From Arthrobacter sp. zg-Y1171 (lineage in GTDB: Bacteria > Actinomycetota > Actinomycetes > Actinomycetales > Micrococcaceae): 64,000 nucleotides of DNA. The stretch's first letter is position 1. Every line of letters starts with the position of its first letter. The DNA is taken from NCBI RefSeq assembly GCF_025244845.1, contig NZ_CP104264.1, positions 2,294,001 to 2,358,000 of the forward strand, written 5' to 3'. Both the position numbers and the translations under genes were made by a program. Under the pieces are notes generated by a model, which saw nothing but the letters and a program-made list of their open reading frames with translations, was not told the DNA's origin and made no database searches. Positions 1 through 10,327 of this stretch are shown in pieces.

Positions 1-70
1 CACGGGCGATACGGCCGGTGGCACCCGAGGCTACGGAATCAGATCCGTGCTCGACAGTTTGGGCAGTCAT
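1..70 (-). CDS. atpD: ATP synthase F1 beta subunit (5' end only)
   Basis: The first 23 codons of AtpD are visible; the rest lies beyond the left edge. The start is the ATG at position 70, preceded by a GAGAGAG ribosome-binding site. The deduced start MTAQTVEHGSDSVASGATGR followed by IAR matches the N-terminal beta-barrel of actinobacterial beta subunits. The catalytic nucleotide site is not in the window. It follows atpG by 77 nt in the expected atpB-E-F-H-A-G-D order. Identity rests mainly on this context and the IAR start. Confidence 0.85.
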   Translation of the reverse strand, partial: MTAQTVEHGSDSVASGATGRIAR

Positions 71-147
71 CTCTCTCACTTCACTCAGTTAGATGGCGTG
101 TGGACTAAGTTTTTTATGCGTTGGAACTTATCTTCGAGCGGGGCAGG

Positions 148-1041
148 CTAAGAGGCGCTGAGCGCGTCCGCACCGGCTACGATCTCGGAAAGTTCCTGGG
201 TGATTTCGGCCTGACGGGCGTTGTTGCGAAGTCGCGTGTACTTCTTGATCAGGTCCGTGGCGTTGTCCCCTGCGGCCTTCATGGCGCGCTGGCGGGCAGC
301 AAGCTCGGAAGCGGCGGCCTGGAGCATGGCTGCGAAGATGCGCGACTCGATGTAGCGCGGCAGCAGTGCGTCCAGGACCTTTTCCGGCTCGGGCTCGTAT
401 TCGTAGAGAGGCAGGAACTCAGCGTCAGACTGGGCTTCTTCCTCCACTACCTCCAGCGGCAGCAGTCGGATGACCGCAGGTTCCTGAATAACCATGGACT
501 TGAAGCGCGTGTAGACGATGTGGATTTCGTCCACGCCGCCGTCTTCGTAGGCCGTGTTGAAGTCATCGAGGAGTGCCTTGCCGATTTCTCGGGCTGTTTC
601 GAACTCGGGTGCGTCGGTACCGCCGGTCCAGACACGTTCCACTGAACGGTTCCGGAATTCGTAGTACGCCTGCGCCTTGCGTCCAACAAGGTAGGTCTTA
701 ACTTCCTTGCCCTCGTCACGGAGCAATTCATTGAGTGCTTCGCCCTGCTTGAGGACACCGGCGGAGTACGATCCGGCAAGACCGCGGTCGGAGGTCATGA
801 TGACCACGGCTGCGCGCCGGATCTGCTCCGGTTCGGTGGTCAGCGGATGATCGATCTCCGACTGGGATGCCACAGCAGAAACGGCACGGGTGATCGCATT
901 GGAGTAAGGCAGTGACGCAGCCACACGGGTGCGCGCCTTTCCAATGCGAGAGGCAGCAATCAGCTCCATCGCCTTGAAGATCTTCTGCATCGACGTTGTC
1001 GACGCGATCTTCTGGCGGTAGACCCGAATTTGGGCTCCCAT
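148..1041 (-). CDS. atpG: ATP synthase F1 gamma subunit
   Basis: Central rotor shaft of F1, coupling proton flow through Fo to conformational change in the alpha/beta hexamer. The 297-residue product begins [12 protein letters not shown] and carries the conserved N-terminal helix ([14 protein letters not shown]), a [10 protein letters not shown] stretch at the start of the globular domain, and a C-terminal helix with [19 protein letters not shown]. Both coiled-coil ends that form the shaft are present. Length is normal for actinobacteria. It lies between atpA and atpD; the 99-nt gap after atpA holds a strong inverted repeat. Confidence 0.97.
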   Translation of the reverse strand: MGAQIRVYRQKIASTTSMQKIFKAMELIAASRIGKARTRVAASLPYSNAITRAVSAVASQSEIDHPLTTEPEQIRRAAVVIMTSDRGLAGSYSAGVLKQGEALNELLRDEGKEVKTYLVGRKAQAYYEFRNRSVERVWTGGTDAPEFETAREIGKALLDDFNTAYEDGGVDEIHIVYTRFKSMVIQEPAVIRLLPLEVVEEEAQSDAEFLPLYEYEPEPEKVLDALLPRYIESRIFAAMLQAAASELAARQRAMKAAGDNATDLIKKYTRLRNNARQAEITQELSEIVAGADALSAS

Positions 1042-1095
1042 ACTCTTCCTTTCAGTTCCTGGCGTTGAAGCCAGGGGCTAAGGCAATGGCCATGG

Positions 1096-1130
1096 GTTCC
1101 GCTGCCGGGCACACGGCCCGGCAGCGGAAC
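1096..1130 (-). repeat. Intercistronic stem-loop between atpA and atpG
   Basis: A perfect 15-bp inverted repeat (1096-1110 against 1116-1130, 5-nt loop) fills the gap between the atpA stop and the atpG start. No T-run follows on the minus strand, so it is not a typical intrinsic terminator. It could be an mRNA-stabilising or processing hairpin that sets the alpha-to-gamma ratio (inference). Confidence 0.7.
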
Positions 1131-1140
1131 TCCAAAACCG

Positions 1141-2778
1141 CTAGCGCTTCTGCTTGACGATCTTTTCCTGGTCTACGGCATCCTCGTCCAAGGCCGAGGT
1201 AGCTTCGTTGCCGGCGGCGACCATGCGGTCGTCACCTTCGCCGAAGAAACCCTGCTTGAACTTGGTGATGAGGCTCTTCATCTCATCAACCGTGGAATCC
1301 TCGAGCTTGTTCGTCTCGGCCAGGACGGTCATGACGGACGAGGAGTGGCGTACGTGTTCCAGGAACTCGGACTCGAAGCGGCGGACGTCCTCAACGGGGA
1401 CGTCATCCAGGTAGCCGTTGGTGCCCATCCAGATGGAGACAACCTGGTCTTCCACCGGGTACGGGGCGTACTGGCCCTGCTTGAGCAGTTCCATCAGGCG
1501 TGCACCGCGGGTCAGCTGCTGGCGGGAAGCCGCATCCAGGTCCGAGGCAAACATGGCGAATGCCTGCATGTCGCGGTACTGGGCCAGTTCCAGCTTCAAC
1601 GTACCGGAGACCTTCTTCATGGCCTTCTGCTGTGCAGCACCACCGACGCGCGAGACGGAGATACCGACGTCGACGGCGGGGCGCTGGTTGGCGTTGAAGA
1701 GGTCCGACTGGAGGAAGATCTGTCCGTCGGTGATGGAAATAACGTTGGTCGGGATGTAGGCCGAGACGTCATTTGCCTTGGTTTCGATGATCGGCAGGCC
1801 GGTCATCGAGCCGGCACCGAGCTCGTCGGAGAGCTTGGCGCAACGCTCCAGCAGGCGGGAGTGCAAGTAGAAGACGTCGCCGGGGTAGGCTTCGCGTCCC
1901 GGCGGGCGGCGCAGCAGCAGCGACACGGCGCGGTAGGCTTCAGCCTGCTTCGACAGATCATCAAAGATGATCAGGACGTGCTTGCCGCCGTACATCCAGT
2001 GCTGGCCGATGGCCGAGCCGGCGTACGGTGCCAGGTACTTGAAGCCGGCGGGGTCGGATGCCGGGGAGGCCACGATCGTGGTGTACTCCATGGCGCCCTT
2101 GTCTTCCAGCGTCCGCTTGATTTCAGCGATCGTGGAAGCCTTCTGGCCGATGGCTACGTAGATGCAGCGAACCTGCTTCTGGACGTCACCGGAATCCCAG
2201 TTGGCCTTCTGGTTCAGGATGGTGTCAACGGCAATGGCGGTCTTACCCGTCTTGCGGTCACCGATGATCAGCTGGCGCTGGCCGCGGCCGATCGGGATCA
2301 TGGCGTCGATTGCCTTGAGGCCGGTCTGAAGCGGCTCGTGGACCGACTTGCGCTGGGTAACGCCCGGCGCCTGGAGTTCCAGTGCACGGCGTGCCTCAGC
2401 GGCGATCGGGCCCATGTCATCCATCGGCTCGCCCAGCGGGTCGACAACGCGGCCCAGGAAGGCGTCGCCTACGGGTACGGACAGGACTTCACCGGTGCGG
2501 TGGACTTCCTGGCCTTCTTCGATACCGGCGAAATCGCCAAGTACAACGACACCGATTTCACGGGTGTCAAGGTTCTGGGCGAGGCCCAGCGTGCCGTCCT
2601 CAAACCGAAGCAGCTCATTCGCCATAACGGAGGGCAGGCCCTCCACACGGGCAATGCCGTCGCTGGCGGTTGTTACGCGGCCAACTTCAACGCGCTCTGC
2701 GTTTCCGGGTTCGTAGGACGCCGCGAATTCATTCAACGCATTACGGACGTCGTCGGCGTTGATGGTCAATTCGGCCAT
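1141..2778 (-). CDS. atpA: ATP synthase F1 alpha subunit
   Basis: Non-catalytic nucleotide-binding subunit of the F1 hexamer. The 545-residue product has the P-loop GDRKTGKT at about residue 170, the conserved [15 protein letters not shown] stretch and the arginine-finger region [17 protein letters not shown] ... ISVSRVGG. I place the start at the ATG at 2778 ([15 protein letters not shown]), which matches family N-termini. An in-frame start 66 nt upstream would add residues lacking family similarity. A GGAGAG and an AGGGAC lie upstream. It is transcribed with atpH upstream and atpG downstream. Confidence 0.97.
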   Translation of the reverse strand: MAELTINADDVRNALNEFAASYEPGNAERVEVGRVTTASDGIARVEGLPSVMANELLRFEDGTLGLAQNLDTREIGVVVLGDFAGIEEGQEVHRTGEVLSVPVGDAFLGRVVDPLGEPMDDMGPIAAEARRALELQAPGVTQRKSVHEPLQTGLKAIDAMIPIGRGQRQLIIGDRKTGKTAIAVDTILNQKANWDSGDVQKQVRCIYVAIGQKASTIAEIKRTLEDKGAMEYTTIVASPASDPAGFKYLAPYAGSAIGQHWMYGGKHVLIIFDDLSKQAEAYRAVSLLLRRPPGREAYPGDVFYLHSRLLERCAKLSDELGAGSMTGLPIIETKANDVSAYIPTNVISITDGQIFLQSDLFNANQRPAVDVGISVSRVGGAAQQKAMKKVSGTLKLELAQYRDMQAFAMFASDLDAASRQQLTRGARLMELLKQGQYAPYPVEDQVVSIWMGTNGYLDDVPVEDVRRFESEFLEHVRHSSSVMTVLAETNKLEDSTVDEMKSLITKFKQGFFGEGDDRMVAAGNEATSALDEDAVDQEKIVKQKR

Positions 2779-2878
2779 CTGCAGTCCCTGCTCTCCTATG
2801 TTGTGATCATCGCTTAACAGCCGATGACCGTGATTGGTTCTCAAATGTTCTGAAGGCCGTTTAGGGCCGTCAAGGTGA

Positions 2879-3693
2879 CTAGACAGCGAGCTTTCGGCGA
2901 AGTTCAGTCAGGCGCGTCGTAACGGTGGAATCAACTACTTCATCCCCCACTGTGACACGAATGCCGCCGAGAATCGCCGGGTCCACATTGACGTTGATCT
3001 TCAGCTCGCGGCCATACAGTCCGTTGAGAGAGGACTGCAGACGCTTTTGCTGTTCCTGCGTCAGCGGACGGCTGGACTGCACTTCTGCAATCCACCGCTG
3101 CTGGCGGCCGGCTACCAGTTCCGCGAAGCGCGCTACCAGTGCTGCCGGACGCAGTCCGCGCGGGGCGGTTACTGCCTGCGTGACCAGCACCTTGGCTTCG
3201 GCTCCCATGCCCGGCACGAGCTTCTGTGCCAGCGTGGCCTTGGCCGAGGCTGATGCCTGCGGTTCCTGCAGCGCACGCTGCACCTCGTGGTTGGCTGCAA
3301 CGGCCTGGTTGAAGCGGAACAAATCGTTTTCCAGGGCTTCAAGGCCGGCCAGGCCGGGACCCTTGTTTTCCGCTACAGCTGAAACAACGGTTGCACCCAG
3401 GGTTTCCAGGGCATCGCCCAGGTCACGCGCTGTGCGCCACCGGGACTCCACCAGAGAAGCAGCCAGCTGCTCGGCGTCGGCCGAAACCTTGCCGCCGACC
3501 AGCTTGGAGACCAGGGCTGCCTTGGCCGAGGCTTCACGAGCCGGATCCGTCAGGGCACGCAGCAGGCCAGCATCGCTGTCCAGCAGGCCCAGAATTCCAA
3601 AGAGTTCCTCGGCCAGGGACAGGGTTGCGCCGGGAAGCTTGGCTTCCAGCTTCTCCTGCGCCGCGGCCAGTGACTCGCTCGATATACCTGCCA

Positions 3694-3694
<1 letters not shown>
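2879..3694 (-). CDS. atpH: ATP synthase F1 delta subunit
   Basis: Peripheral-stalk subunit joining the b dimer to the top of F1. The product is 271 residues, much longer than the roughly 180-residue proteobacterial form but usual for actinobacteria. The C-terminal delta signature is present ([18 protein letters not shown], then [20 protein letters not shown]). The ATG at 3694 overlaps the TAA of atpF by one base, so the two are translationally coupled. Confidence 0.95.
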
Positions 3695-4257
<563 letters not shown>

Positions 4258-4284
4258 CTACTTGGTTGGAAATACGCGCTGACG

Positions 4285-4506
4285 TTAGAGAACGAACGCG
4301 AAAACCAGACCAAGGATAGCCAGTGCTTCGGTCAGAGCCAGGCCCAGGAAGGCGATGGGCTGCAGGACGCGCTGGGCTTCCGGCTGGCGGGCAACGCCGT
4401 TGATGTAGGCCGCGAAGACCAGGCCCACGCCGATGGCGCCGCCGATAGCGGACAGGCCGTAGCCGACGAGGTTGATGTTGCCTTCGATATCCAAAACACC
4501 AGTCAT
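4285..4506 (-). CDS. atpE: ATP synthase Fo c subunit
   Basis: Proteolipid that forms the rotating c-ring. The 73-residue product is a two-helix hairpin: helix 1 with the GGAIGVG glycine motif, a polar loop ARQPEAQ (RQP conserved), and helix 2 with the ion-binding carboxylate Glu60 in [10 protein letters not shown]. No ES/ET sodium-type motif follows this glutamate, so proton coupling is expected (inference from family knowledge). It lies between atpB and atpF. Confidence 0.97.
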   Translation of the reverse strand: MTGVLDIEGNINLVGYGLSAIGGAIGVGLVFAAYINGVARQPEAQRVLQPIAFLGLALTEALAILGLVFAFVL

Positions 4507-4579
4507 TTGGTTTTGTTCCTTTCAAGATGCCCGTTGGGCAGGTTGCATGGTTCAGGGGGGTTCCCCGGTGAGGGGAGGT

Positions 4580-5383
4580 TTAGTGTTCCTCGGCCAGGGA
4601 GCCTTGGATGTAGATCGCGGTCAGCAGGGTAAAGACGTAGGCCTGCAGGACCTGGATCAAAACTTCGAACAGGAACATGGCGACGCCGCCTACCAGGGTG
4701 AGCGCACCCAGCGGCTTCAACAGTCCTTCAGCCTCGAGCAGCAGGAACGCGGTTCCACTGCCGGCAAGCATGATGATGAGGTGGCCCGACAGCATGGTTG
4801 CGAAGAGTCGCAGGCTGTGCGTGATCGGACGGACCAGGAAGGTGGAGATGATTTCGATCAGCACCACGAGGGGCAGGATGGCCATCGGCACGCCGGACGG
4901 GACGGTGGCGAACTTGAAGTAACCCAGGCCGTGCTTCCGGATGCCGACAATGATCCACGTGAAGTAGACAATCGCGGCCAGTGCATAGGCCGTGCCCACG
5001 TGGGACGTGGTCGGCAGCTGGGCCAGCGGGATGGTGCCCCACAGGTTGTTGATCAGGATGAAGAAGAACAGCGCGAACAGCAGCGGAGTGAAGGACCGGA
5101 AGTCCTTTTCACCGATGATGTCCCGGCCGATCGAGTTGCGGACGAAGTTGTAGCTCCATTCGCCCAGGAACTGCAGCCGGCCCGGGACCATCTGGCCCTT
5201 GCGGGCTGCGGCTACGAAGAACCACCCGATAAGGATGACGGAAAGGAGGATAAGCAGCATCTGCTTTCCGAATCCTTCACCGCTTTCGGCGCCCCAGGGA
5301 AGGATCTCAGGGAGGTGCATGTCTTCGAGGGTAGGTGCGACGAATCCCTCGTCATTGGAGGCGGGAAGCGCAAGCGCGATCAA
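4580..5383 (-). CDS. atpB: ATP synthase Fo a subunit
   Basis: Stator channel subunit that conducts protons to the c-ring. The 267-residue product has five to six transmembrane helices, and the essential arginine lies in PITHSLRLFATMLSGHLI. The start is a TTG at 5383 with an AGAGGAA ribosome-binding site about 8 nt upstream; no ATG in frame would preserve the N-terminus. It is separated from the upstream atpZ-like gene by 85 nt containing a small bulged hairpin near 5428-5452. Confidence 0.96.
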   Translation of the reverse strand: MIALALPASNDEGFVAPTLEDMHLPEILPWGAESGEGFGKQMLLILLSVILIGWFFVAAARKGQMVPGRLQFLGEWSYNFVRNSIGRDIIGEKDFRSFTPLLFALFFFILINNLWGTIPLAQLPTTSHVGTAYALAAIVYFTWIIVGIRKHGLGYFKFATVPSGVPMAILPLVVLIEIISTFLVRPITHSLRLFATMLSGHLIIMLAGSGTAFLLLEAEGLLKPLGALTLVGGVAMFLFEVLIQVLQAYVFTLLTAIYIQGSLAEEH

Positions 5384-5468
5384 CGCGTTTCCTCTCTGCT
5401 GTGTCCATCGTTGGGCATATCATTGGTGGGCACGCATGATGTGCGCCCATTAGTTCGGTTTTGTGAAA

Positions 5469-5744
5469 TCAATTCGATTTATCCGTATCCGGCTGTTTTC
5501 CGCCCGTGACGGGTCGGTCCGCACCCAAGGTGCGCCTGTGTGCGAAGGCGACATAGTAGCCGCAGACCGCACCCAGGACGATACCGGCCGGTAAAATCCA
5601 GCGAGTTCCCAGGAGACTATCCAGGCTCCACCCTATCAAACCCAGGGCGATGATTCCCGCAAGCAGATACTGCACGGTTGCGCGGCGGCCGGCGGCAGGC
5701 GGCTCGAAAGCACCCGGGCCGGTGGAGGGCTGTTTTTTAGGCAT
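5469..5744 (-). CDS. Small AtpZ/AtpI-like membrane protein of the atp operon
   Basis: A 91-residue protein with a hydrophilic, proline-rich N-terminus, then two transmembrane helices (YLLAGIIALGLIGWSL and WILPAGIVLGAVCGYYVAF) and a charged tail. This is the two-helix AtpZ-like layout; such proteins are linked to assembly of the ATP synthase or Mg2+ handling in other bacteria. The start is ATG 5744, fixed by a perfect AAGGAGG seven nt upstream; a more upstream in-frame start lacks one. It overlaps the end of the atpI-like gene by 8 nt. Confidence 0.75.
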   Translation of the reverse strand: MPKKQPSTGPGAFEPPAAGRRATVQYLLAGIIALGLIGWSLDSLLGTRWILPAGIVLGAVCGYYVAFAHRRTLGADRPVTGGKQPDTDKSN

Positions 5745-6219
5745 TTGCGCCTCCTTGGGGACTGGAATCGTCAGCATCGTTGTAAATCAGGTGACGGGTC
5801 GTCGAAAAGGCGCGGATTTCCGCCGCCTGCCAGAGGACCACTGCGCCGACTGCGGTCAGGGCAAACCATTCACGGTGCAGCCAATCAGGAGTTCCCAGTC
5901 CGAAAAGAATGACGGCGAAACCGACAACCTTTATGGCATAGGTAACGACAAACATTCCGATGGCTCCGGAGGGATTGCTGCGTCCGACGACGTGGCCGAC
6001 CAGGAGGCTGATTCCGAAGAATGCGGCAATAACGAACCACCCCAGAAGGGAGCTCGCCGCTGCAGACAGATCCGCCGTGAGAGCAGCCACGACTGCGGCC
6101 AGGAGGGCGGCGGCGCCGGTCACGGCAAGGGCCTTCCCGAGAATCGCCAACCAGGGGGCCTTCGTTGGCCCCGAGGGGGTCAGGAACCCGCCGGGGCGGG
6201 AACCATCTGCGGATCTCAT
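5737..6219 (-). CDS. atpI: ATP synthase protein I (AtpI-like) membrane protein
   Basis: First gene of the atp operon. The 160-residue product has four predicted transmembrane helices (about residues 25-45, 55-78, 86-110, 115-135) with soluble ends, fitting the loosely conserved AtpI family, proposed to help c-ring assembly. Sequence motifs are weak, so the call leans on its position before atpZ-atpB and the four-helix topology. It starts at ATG 6219. Confidence 0.75.
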   Translation of the reverse strand: MRSADGSRPGGFLTPSGPTKAPWLAILGKALAVTGAAALLAAVVAALTADLSAAASSLLGWFVIAAFFGISLLVGHVVGRSNPSGAIGMFVVTYAIKVVGFAVILFGLGTPDWLHREWFALTAVGAVVLWQAAEIRAFSTTRHLIYNDADDSSPQGGANA

Positions 6220-6292
6220 GGTGGAGGCAGTCTTCCTTGCTGGTTTTTTGGAGCCGGACGCTTCGTGGGTGCCGGGCTACCGCGACCCTTGA

Positions 6293-6321
6293 ATTCTACA
6301 GTACATAGAAGACGCCTCTGG
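6293..6321 (-). promoter_or_regulatory. Possible atp operon promoter
   Basis: In the gap before atpI the minus strand carries TAGAAT (6298-6293) as a -10-like hexamer. At 17-nt spacing the -35 position reads CCAGAG, a poor match. It is the best candidate in a 123-nt gap, but weak. Transcription could also continue from the upstream polysaccharide genes. Confidence 0.25.
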
Positions 6322-6342
6322 CAGGGCCCGCACAGCCGCGGA

Positions 6343-7338
6343 TCAGGCCACCGTGCGCCGGGCGAACAGGCGCGGCGAGGCCAGGTAGAAAGCCAGCACT
6401 GCGACGGCGAAGAGGACCCCGGCGGCCGTCGCGCCGGCACCCGCACCCGCAGTGAGCAGCCCGGTGACGCCGACGGCTACGGTACAGCCGGTGACGATCA
6501 GCGACACCTGTACGTGGCTCAGACCTGCATCGGTCAGCCGCTGGTAGGCGTGCTGGCGGTGGGCCGTGTACCACCGCTCCCCCCGGCCCATGCGGCGCAG
6601 CAGCGTGGAGAAGGTGTCGGCCAAATAGACGAGGATCGGAAACAGCAGGTATTCCACATACACGCCTGCGAGGAAGGCAGCTACTGCAACACCGGCGATG
6701 GATGACCCGAGCAGGTAACTGCCGACGTCGCCCAGGAAAACCTGCCCCCTGCCGAGGTTCCAGGGCAGGAAGGCGGCAAAAGCCGCGGCCACCACTGCTC
6801 CCGTAACAGTCAGCCAGACGTGGTCGGACAGCACGCCGCTGATGGAGTACAGGGTACCCACCACCAGTCCATGCAGCCCGGAGATTCCGTTGATGCCGTC
6901 CATGAAGTTGGCGACGTTGATGTAGGCCGCTATTGCGAGGCCGCCCACGGGAACCCACCACCAGCTTTGCTCCATGGTCCATGCCAGTCCGGCCGTTCCA
7001 AGCAGGCCGATGGCGAGCTGGGTGGCTGCCCGGGTCCGGACGGAGACGCCGCGCCAGTCCTCGATCCAGCCCAGCAGCGATGCCGCGCCGATCACGGCGA
7101 TCAGAATGGCAAGCACCGAACGGTCAACGGCCACCAGCCCTGTCAGCAGCGCCAGCAGGAGGCCGGCCAGGACGCCGGCGGCAGTGGTTGCACCCACCCC
7201 GCGGATGACTGCCTTGGTGTGCGAGGACCGCTCATTGGGGACGTCGAGGACACCCAGCCGGCGCAGCAGGGGGATAAAAAGGAAGGGCAGCAGCAGGCTC
7301 GCCAGGAAAGCCGCAGCGGCGCACAGCACCAGCAGCAT
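6343..7338 (-). CDS. WbpL/WecA-type undecaprenyl-phosphate sugar-1-phosphate transferase
   Basis: Polytopic membrane enzyme of the MraY/WecA superfamily (331 residues, about 10 helices) that starts lipid-linked glycan synthesis by moving a HexNAc-1-phosphate onto undecaprenyl phosphate. Visible family motifs are LDVPNERSSHTKAVIRG (31-47), an acidic IEDWRG (92-97), NVANFMDGINGISG (141-154) and FLGDVGSYLLG (201-211). The NERSSH start is more typical of WbpL/WbcO than of MraY. Its ATG overlaps the stop of the WbpM-like gene by one base, and WbpL and WbpM often neighbour each other. The donor sugar (GlcNAc, QuiNAc or FucNAc) cannot be read from sequence. Confidence 0.85.
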   Translation of the reverse strand: MLLVLCAAAAFLASLLLPFLFIPLLRRLGVLDVPNERSSHTKAVIRGVGATTAAGVLAGLLLALLTGLVAVDRSVLAILIAVIGAASLLGWIEDWRGVSVRTRAATQLAIGLLGTAGLAWTMEQSWWWVPVGGLAIAAYINVANFMDGINGISGLHGLVVGTLYSISGVLSDHVWLTVTGAVVAAAFAAFLPWNLGRGQVFLGDVGSYLLGSSIAGVAVAAFLAGVYVEYLLFPILVYLADTFSTLLRRMGRGERWYTAHRQHAYQRLTDAGLSHVQVSLIVTGCTVAVGVTGLLTAGAGAGATAAGVLFAVAVLAFYLASPRLFARRTVA

Positions 7339-9278
7339 CAGCCGGTCCGCCGTTCGCTGTAGGGTTCTCCGGGCTCATTTGCGGCGTCACCCGGGGCACC
7401 GGGATGGCGGGCACCCGGAATGCGCACTATCTCGCCGGCATCGGTTGCTGCCCCGTCCGTCGGCACGCTCCCGGGTTCGATCCCGCAGCGCCGCAGCCAG
7501 TCAGCCAGGTCCAGCTCATCGGGATCCAGCACGGCAACCGCAGCGTGGGAGATCTTCGGATGCAGGGGACGGGAGTCCTCTTCCCCGGTGCCGACGAGGA
7601 TCTCGTGCAGCTTTTCGCCCTGGCGCAGTCCGGTGAAGACAATTTCGATGTCCTTGCCGGACATCGCGATCATGCGGCGGGCGACGTCGAGGATCTTCAC
7701 GGGCTCGCCCATGTCCAGGATCATCACCTCTCCCCCGCGGCCGATCGCGCCGGCCTGGATCACCAGCTGGCAGGCCTCGGGGATCGTCATGAAGAAGCGG
7801 GTCACCTCCGGGTCGGTCACGGTGACCGGTCCGCCCTGCCGGATCTGTTCGCTGAACAGCGGCAACATGGAGCCCCGGCTGCCGATCACGTTGCCGAACC
7901 GCACGGAGACGTACCGCTCCCCGGTGGCGCGAGCCATCCAGGCCGTCAGCTTTTCGGCTACGCGCTTGGAATGGCCGAGGACCGTGGTGGGGTTCGCCGC
8001 CTTGTCGGTGGAGATGTTCACGAAATGGCGCACGTTCGCTTTGCGGGCCGCAGCCAGCACGTTGGCAGTGCCGATGATATTGGTCTTCCAGGCTTCCTGC
8101 GGGTACTGCTCCAGGAGGGAGACGTGCTTCAGGGCGGCGGCGTGGAAAACGACGTCGGGGCGGCGTTCGCGGAAGATGCGCTCCAGCGCTTCGGGGTCGC
8201 GGATGTCCGCCAGGACCGTATCCGGGCCGTCCAGCAGGCCGCGGCCGGTGATGGAGAGCTGGGTCAGCTGCAGGCCGGTCTCGTCCCGGTCCACCATGAT
8301 CAGTTCGCCGGGATTGAAGGCGGTGATCTGGCGGCAGAGTTCGGAGCCGATGGAACCGCCGGCTCCCGTGACGAGGACCTTCTTCCCGGACAGGTAGCCG
8401 GCAACTTCGTCCACATGGATGTCGACCGGCCGGCGCCCGATGAGGTCTTCGACCGCCACGTCGCGGAAGTCGCCCAGGCCGGCGCCGTCGCCCTTCGAGA
8501 GCATGTCCTTGAGCGGCGGAAGCACCAGGACGCGCAGGTCCAGGCCTTCGGCGAGATCGGAAATCTCACGGACCTGCTTGGCTTCCACATCGGCGATGGC
8601 CACCACCAGCACCGTGGCGCGGGTCCGCTGCACCAGTTCGGGAAGGTCTACGAGTTTGCCGAGCACCGGAACAGTGGCCAGCCTCAGGTGCTTCTTGGAC
8701 GGGTCGTCGTCGACCAGGCCAACCGGGTAGTACGGCGACTCCGGGTCCTTCATCATCCGTGAGACCAGGGAACCGCCCAGGAATCCCGCGCCGTACACAA
8801 GGGCACGCTGGGCTTCTTCCCCCGGCCGGGCCTTGCTCTCCACGTACATCCGCTTGACGTACCTGATTGCCGCCATGAACAGGCAGGCGAAGGGGAAGGC
8901 GATCATTCCGGTGCTGCGCGGGATATCGATCACTAGGCCGAACAAGGCGCTTGCGAGGACCAGGATGGCGGAGACAATAAGCGTCACCACCGCCAGCAGC
9001 CGCATCTCGTGGAAACTGCCGAAGCTGTAGCGGCCGCGGTAGAGGGCAAACGAATAGCCGACTATCAGCTGGGTCAGGACGGCGACGCCGCAGAAGACGG
9101 CCAGGCCGCCCGGGTTGATCTGCTCGACAGTGAGTTCGTAGCGGAGCACCAGCGCGAGGCCGATGGACACGATCCAGGCCAGGGAGTCGAGCACATACTG
9201 CGACCAGAGCCACAGGACGGGCTTTTCCTCCCTGGGAAGGTGACTGTTGTCCGTAGGTTTTTGCCTCATGGTCCTCAA
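7338..9278 (-). CDS. WbpM/FlaA1-like UDP-sugar 4,6-dehydratase/epimerase
   Basis: A 646-residue membrane-tethered nucleotide-sugar enzyme. The N-terminal 140 residues hold four transmembrane helices. A CoA-binding-like Rossmann fold follows with YGAGFLGGS (162-170). The catalytic short-chain dehydrogenase domain begins with VTGAGGSIGSE (303-313) and has STDKAANP at 423-430. As in WbpM-type enzymes the usual YxxxK tyrosine is absent; here the pair is LGHSK (434-438), with Leu where WbpM itself has Met. It probably makes a UDP-4-keto-6-deoxy-HexNAc precursor for the polysaccharide begun by the downstream transferase. It is divergent from the GT2 genes across a 148-nt gap. Confidence 0.88.
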   Translation of the reverse strand: MRTMRQKPTDNSHLPREEKPVLWLWSQYVLDSLAWIVSIGLALVLRYELTVEQINPGGLAVFCGVAVLTQLIVGYSFALYRGRYSFGSFHEMRLLAVVTLIVSAILVLASALFGLVIDIPRSTGMIAFPFACLFMAAIRYVKRMYVESKARPGEEAQRALVYGAGFLGGSLVSRMMKDPESPYYPVGLVDDDPSKKHLRLATVPVLGKLVDLPELVQRTRATVLVVAIADVEAKQVREISDLAEGLDLRVLVLPPLKDMLSKGDGAGLGDFRDVAVEDLIGRRPVDIHVDEVAGYLSGKKVLVTGAGGSIGSELCRQITAFNPGELIMVDRDETGLQLTQLSITGRGLLDGPDTVLADIRDPEALERIFRERRPDVVFHAAALKHVSLLEQYPQEAWKTNIIGTANVLAAARKANVRHFVNISTDKAANPTTVLGHSKRVAEKLTAWMARATGERYVSVRFGNVIGSRGSMLPLFSEQIRQGGPVTVTDPEVTRFFMTIPEACQLVIQAGAIGRGGEVMILDMGEPVKILDVARRMIAMSGKDIEIVFTGLRQGEKLHEILVGTGEEDSRPLHPKISHAAVAVLDPDELDLADWLRRCGIEPGSVPTDGAATDAGEIVRIPGARHPGAPGDAANEPGEPYSERRTG

Positions 9279-9426
9279 CGGGTAGGTACCCGGCTTTCTT
9301 CTCGGTGATGCGAAGAGCTGGCGGAAGAATCCGGTGTAATAGACTGGAATCTATTCAGCATACTAACTGCACACCCTCTCCGGTTTCGGTCTTGGCCGAT
9401 CCCCCGGGTTGCCTGAAAGGACCATC

Positions 9427-10326
9427 TTGCCGGACTCCGTGGCCGTAGCAGCAGTGACCTTCGACCGTCCGGACGATGTGAAGATCCTCCTGGAGGCACT
9501 GGCCGCGCAGAGCGGCAACATCACGTCCGTGGCACTCGTGGACTCCGGCAAGACCCCGGTTTCGGAGATCGCCGAAGCTTCAGCGGCGCCGGTTAACTAC
9601 ATCCGGTCAAACACCAATCTGGGCGGAGCCGGCGGTTTTTCGCTCGCCATCCTTTCAGCCATGGCCTCCGGCGCCGAATGGATCTGGATCATGGACGACG
9701 ACGCCCATCCCGAAGATCCCGAATGCGTCGCCACCCTGTTGGCTGCAGCGAAGGAACGCGGCCTCGACGTCGTCCTGCCGCTAGTGGTTGCCCCGGGGGC
9801 GCCGGACACGCTGTCCTTCCATTTCCGCCTCGACGGGAAACTGACCCATGACCGGGCCGAAGTTGCCGCCCGCGGGTTCCTGCCCAATGTGGGGCACTTC
9901 TTCAACGGCGCCCTGATCCGCGCCGACGTCTTCTACCGGGTGGGACTGCCGGACCTTCGCCTGTTTATCCGCGGCGACGAGACGGACTTCATGATCCGGC
10001 TGCGCCGGGCGGGCATCGACTTCGGCACGGTCACCACGGTGGCCCTGACGCACCCGGCGGCCTGGGCCGAAGTGCAGCCCGTCCTGGGCGACCGGATGCA
10101 CGTCCTGGTCCCCGAGACGCCGTTCAAGCAGTTCTACTTCTACCGCAACCGGGGCTACCTCACCCGCCGCTACACAAGGGTGAAGTCCTTCGTGGCCGAT
10201 GCCGTGGGCTACCCCATCCACTTCGCCAGGACCCGGGATCCCCGCGGTTTCGCCAACTGGCTGCGCGCCTACGCGGCCGGCATGGCCGGGCGCCGCTTCG
10301 GGCCGCCGTCGGACTTCGGGTTCTAA
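9427..10326 (+). CDS. GT2 glycosyltransferase (rhamnosyl/galactofuranosyl-transferase-like)
   Basis: Cytosolic GT-A fold glycosyltransferase, 299 residues. It shows the donor-binding NTNLGGAGGF motif and MDDDA as the metal-binding DxD equivalent, then a C-terminal helical region with FYFYRNRGYLTRRY. This pattern is shared with GlfT1/WbbL-type enzymes of actinobacterial cell-wall galactan. I choose the TTG at 9427 because GAAAGGA lies 5 nt before it; a TTG at 9409 is in frame but lacks a ribosome-binding site. The stop is one base from the start of the next, related glycosyltransferase. Confidence 0.85.
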   Translation: MPDSVAVAAVTFDRPDDVKILLEALAAQSGNITSVALVDSGKTPVSEIAEASAAPVNYIRSNTNLGGAGGFSLAILSAMASGAEWIWIMDDDAHPEDPECVATLLAAAKERGLDVVLPLVVAPGAPDTLSFHFRLDGKLTHDRAEVAARGFLPNVGHFFNGALIRADVFYRVGLPDLRLFIRGDETDFMIRLRRAGIDFGTVTTVALTHPAAWAEVQPVLGDRMHVLVPETPFKQFYFYRNRGYLTRRYTRVKSFVADAVGYPIHFARTRDPRGFANWLRAYAAGMAGRRFGPPSDFGF

Positions 10327-10327
10327 C

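Noticed and set aside
1345..2817. Plus-strand open frame opposite atpA
   Set aside because: Antisense shadow of atpA; composition and lack of motifs show it is not a gene.
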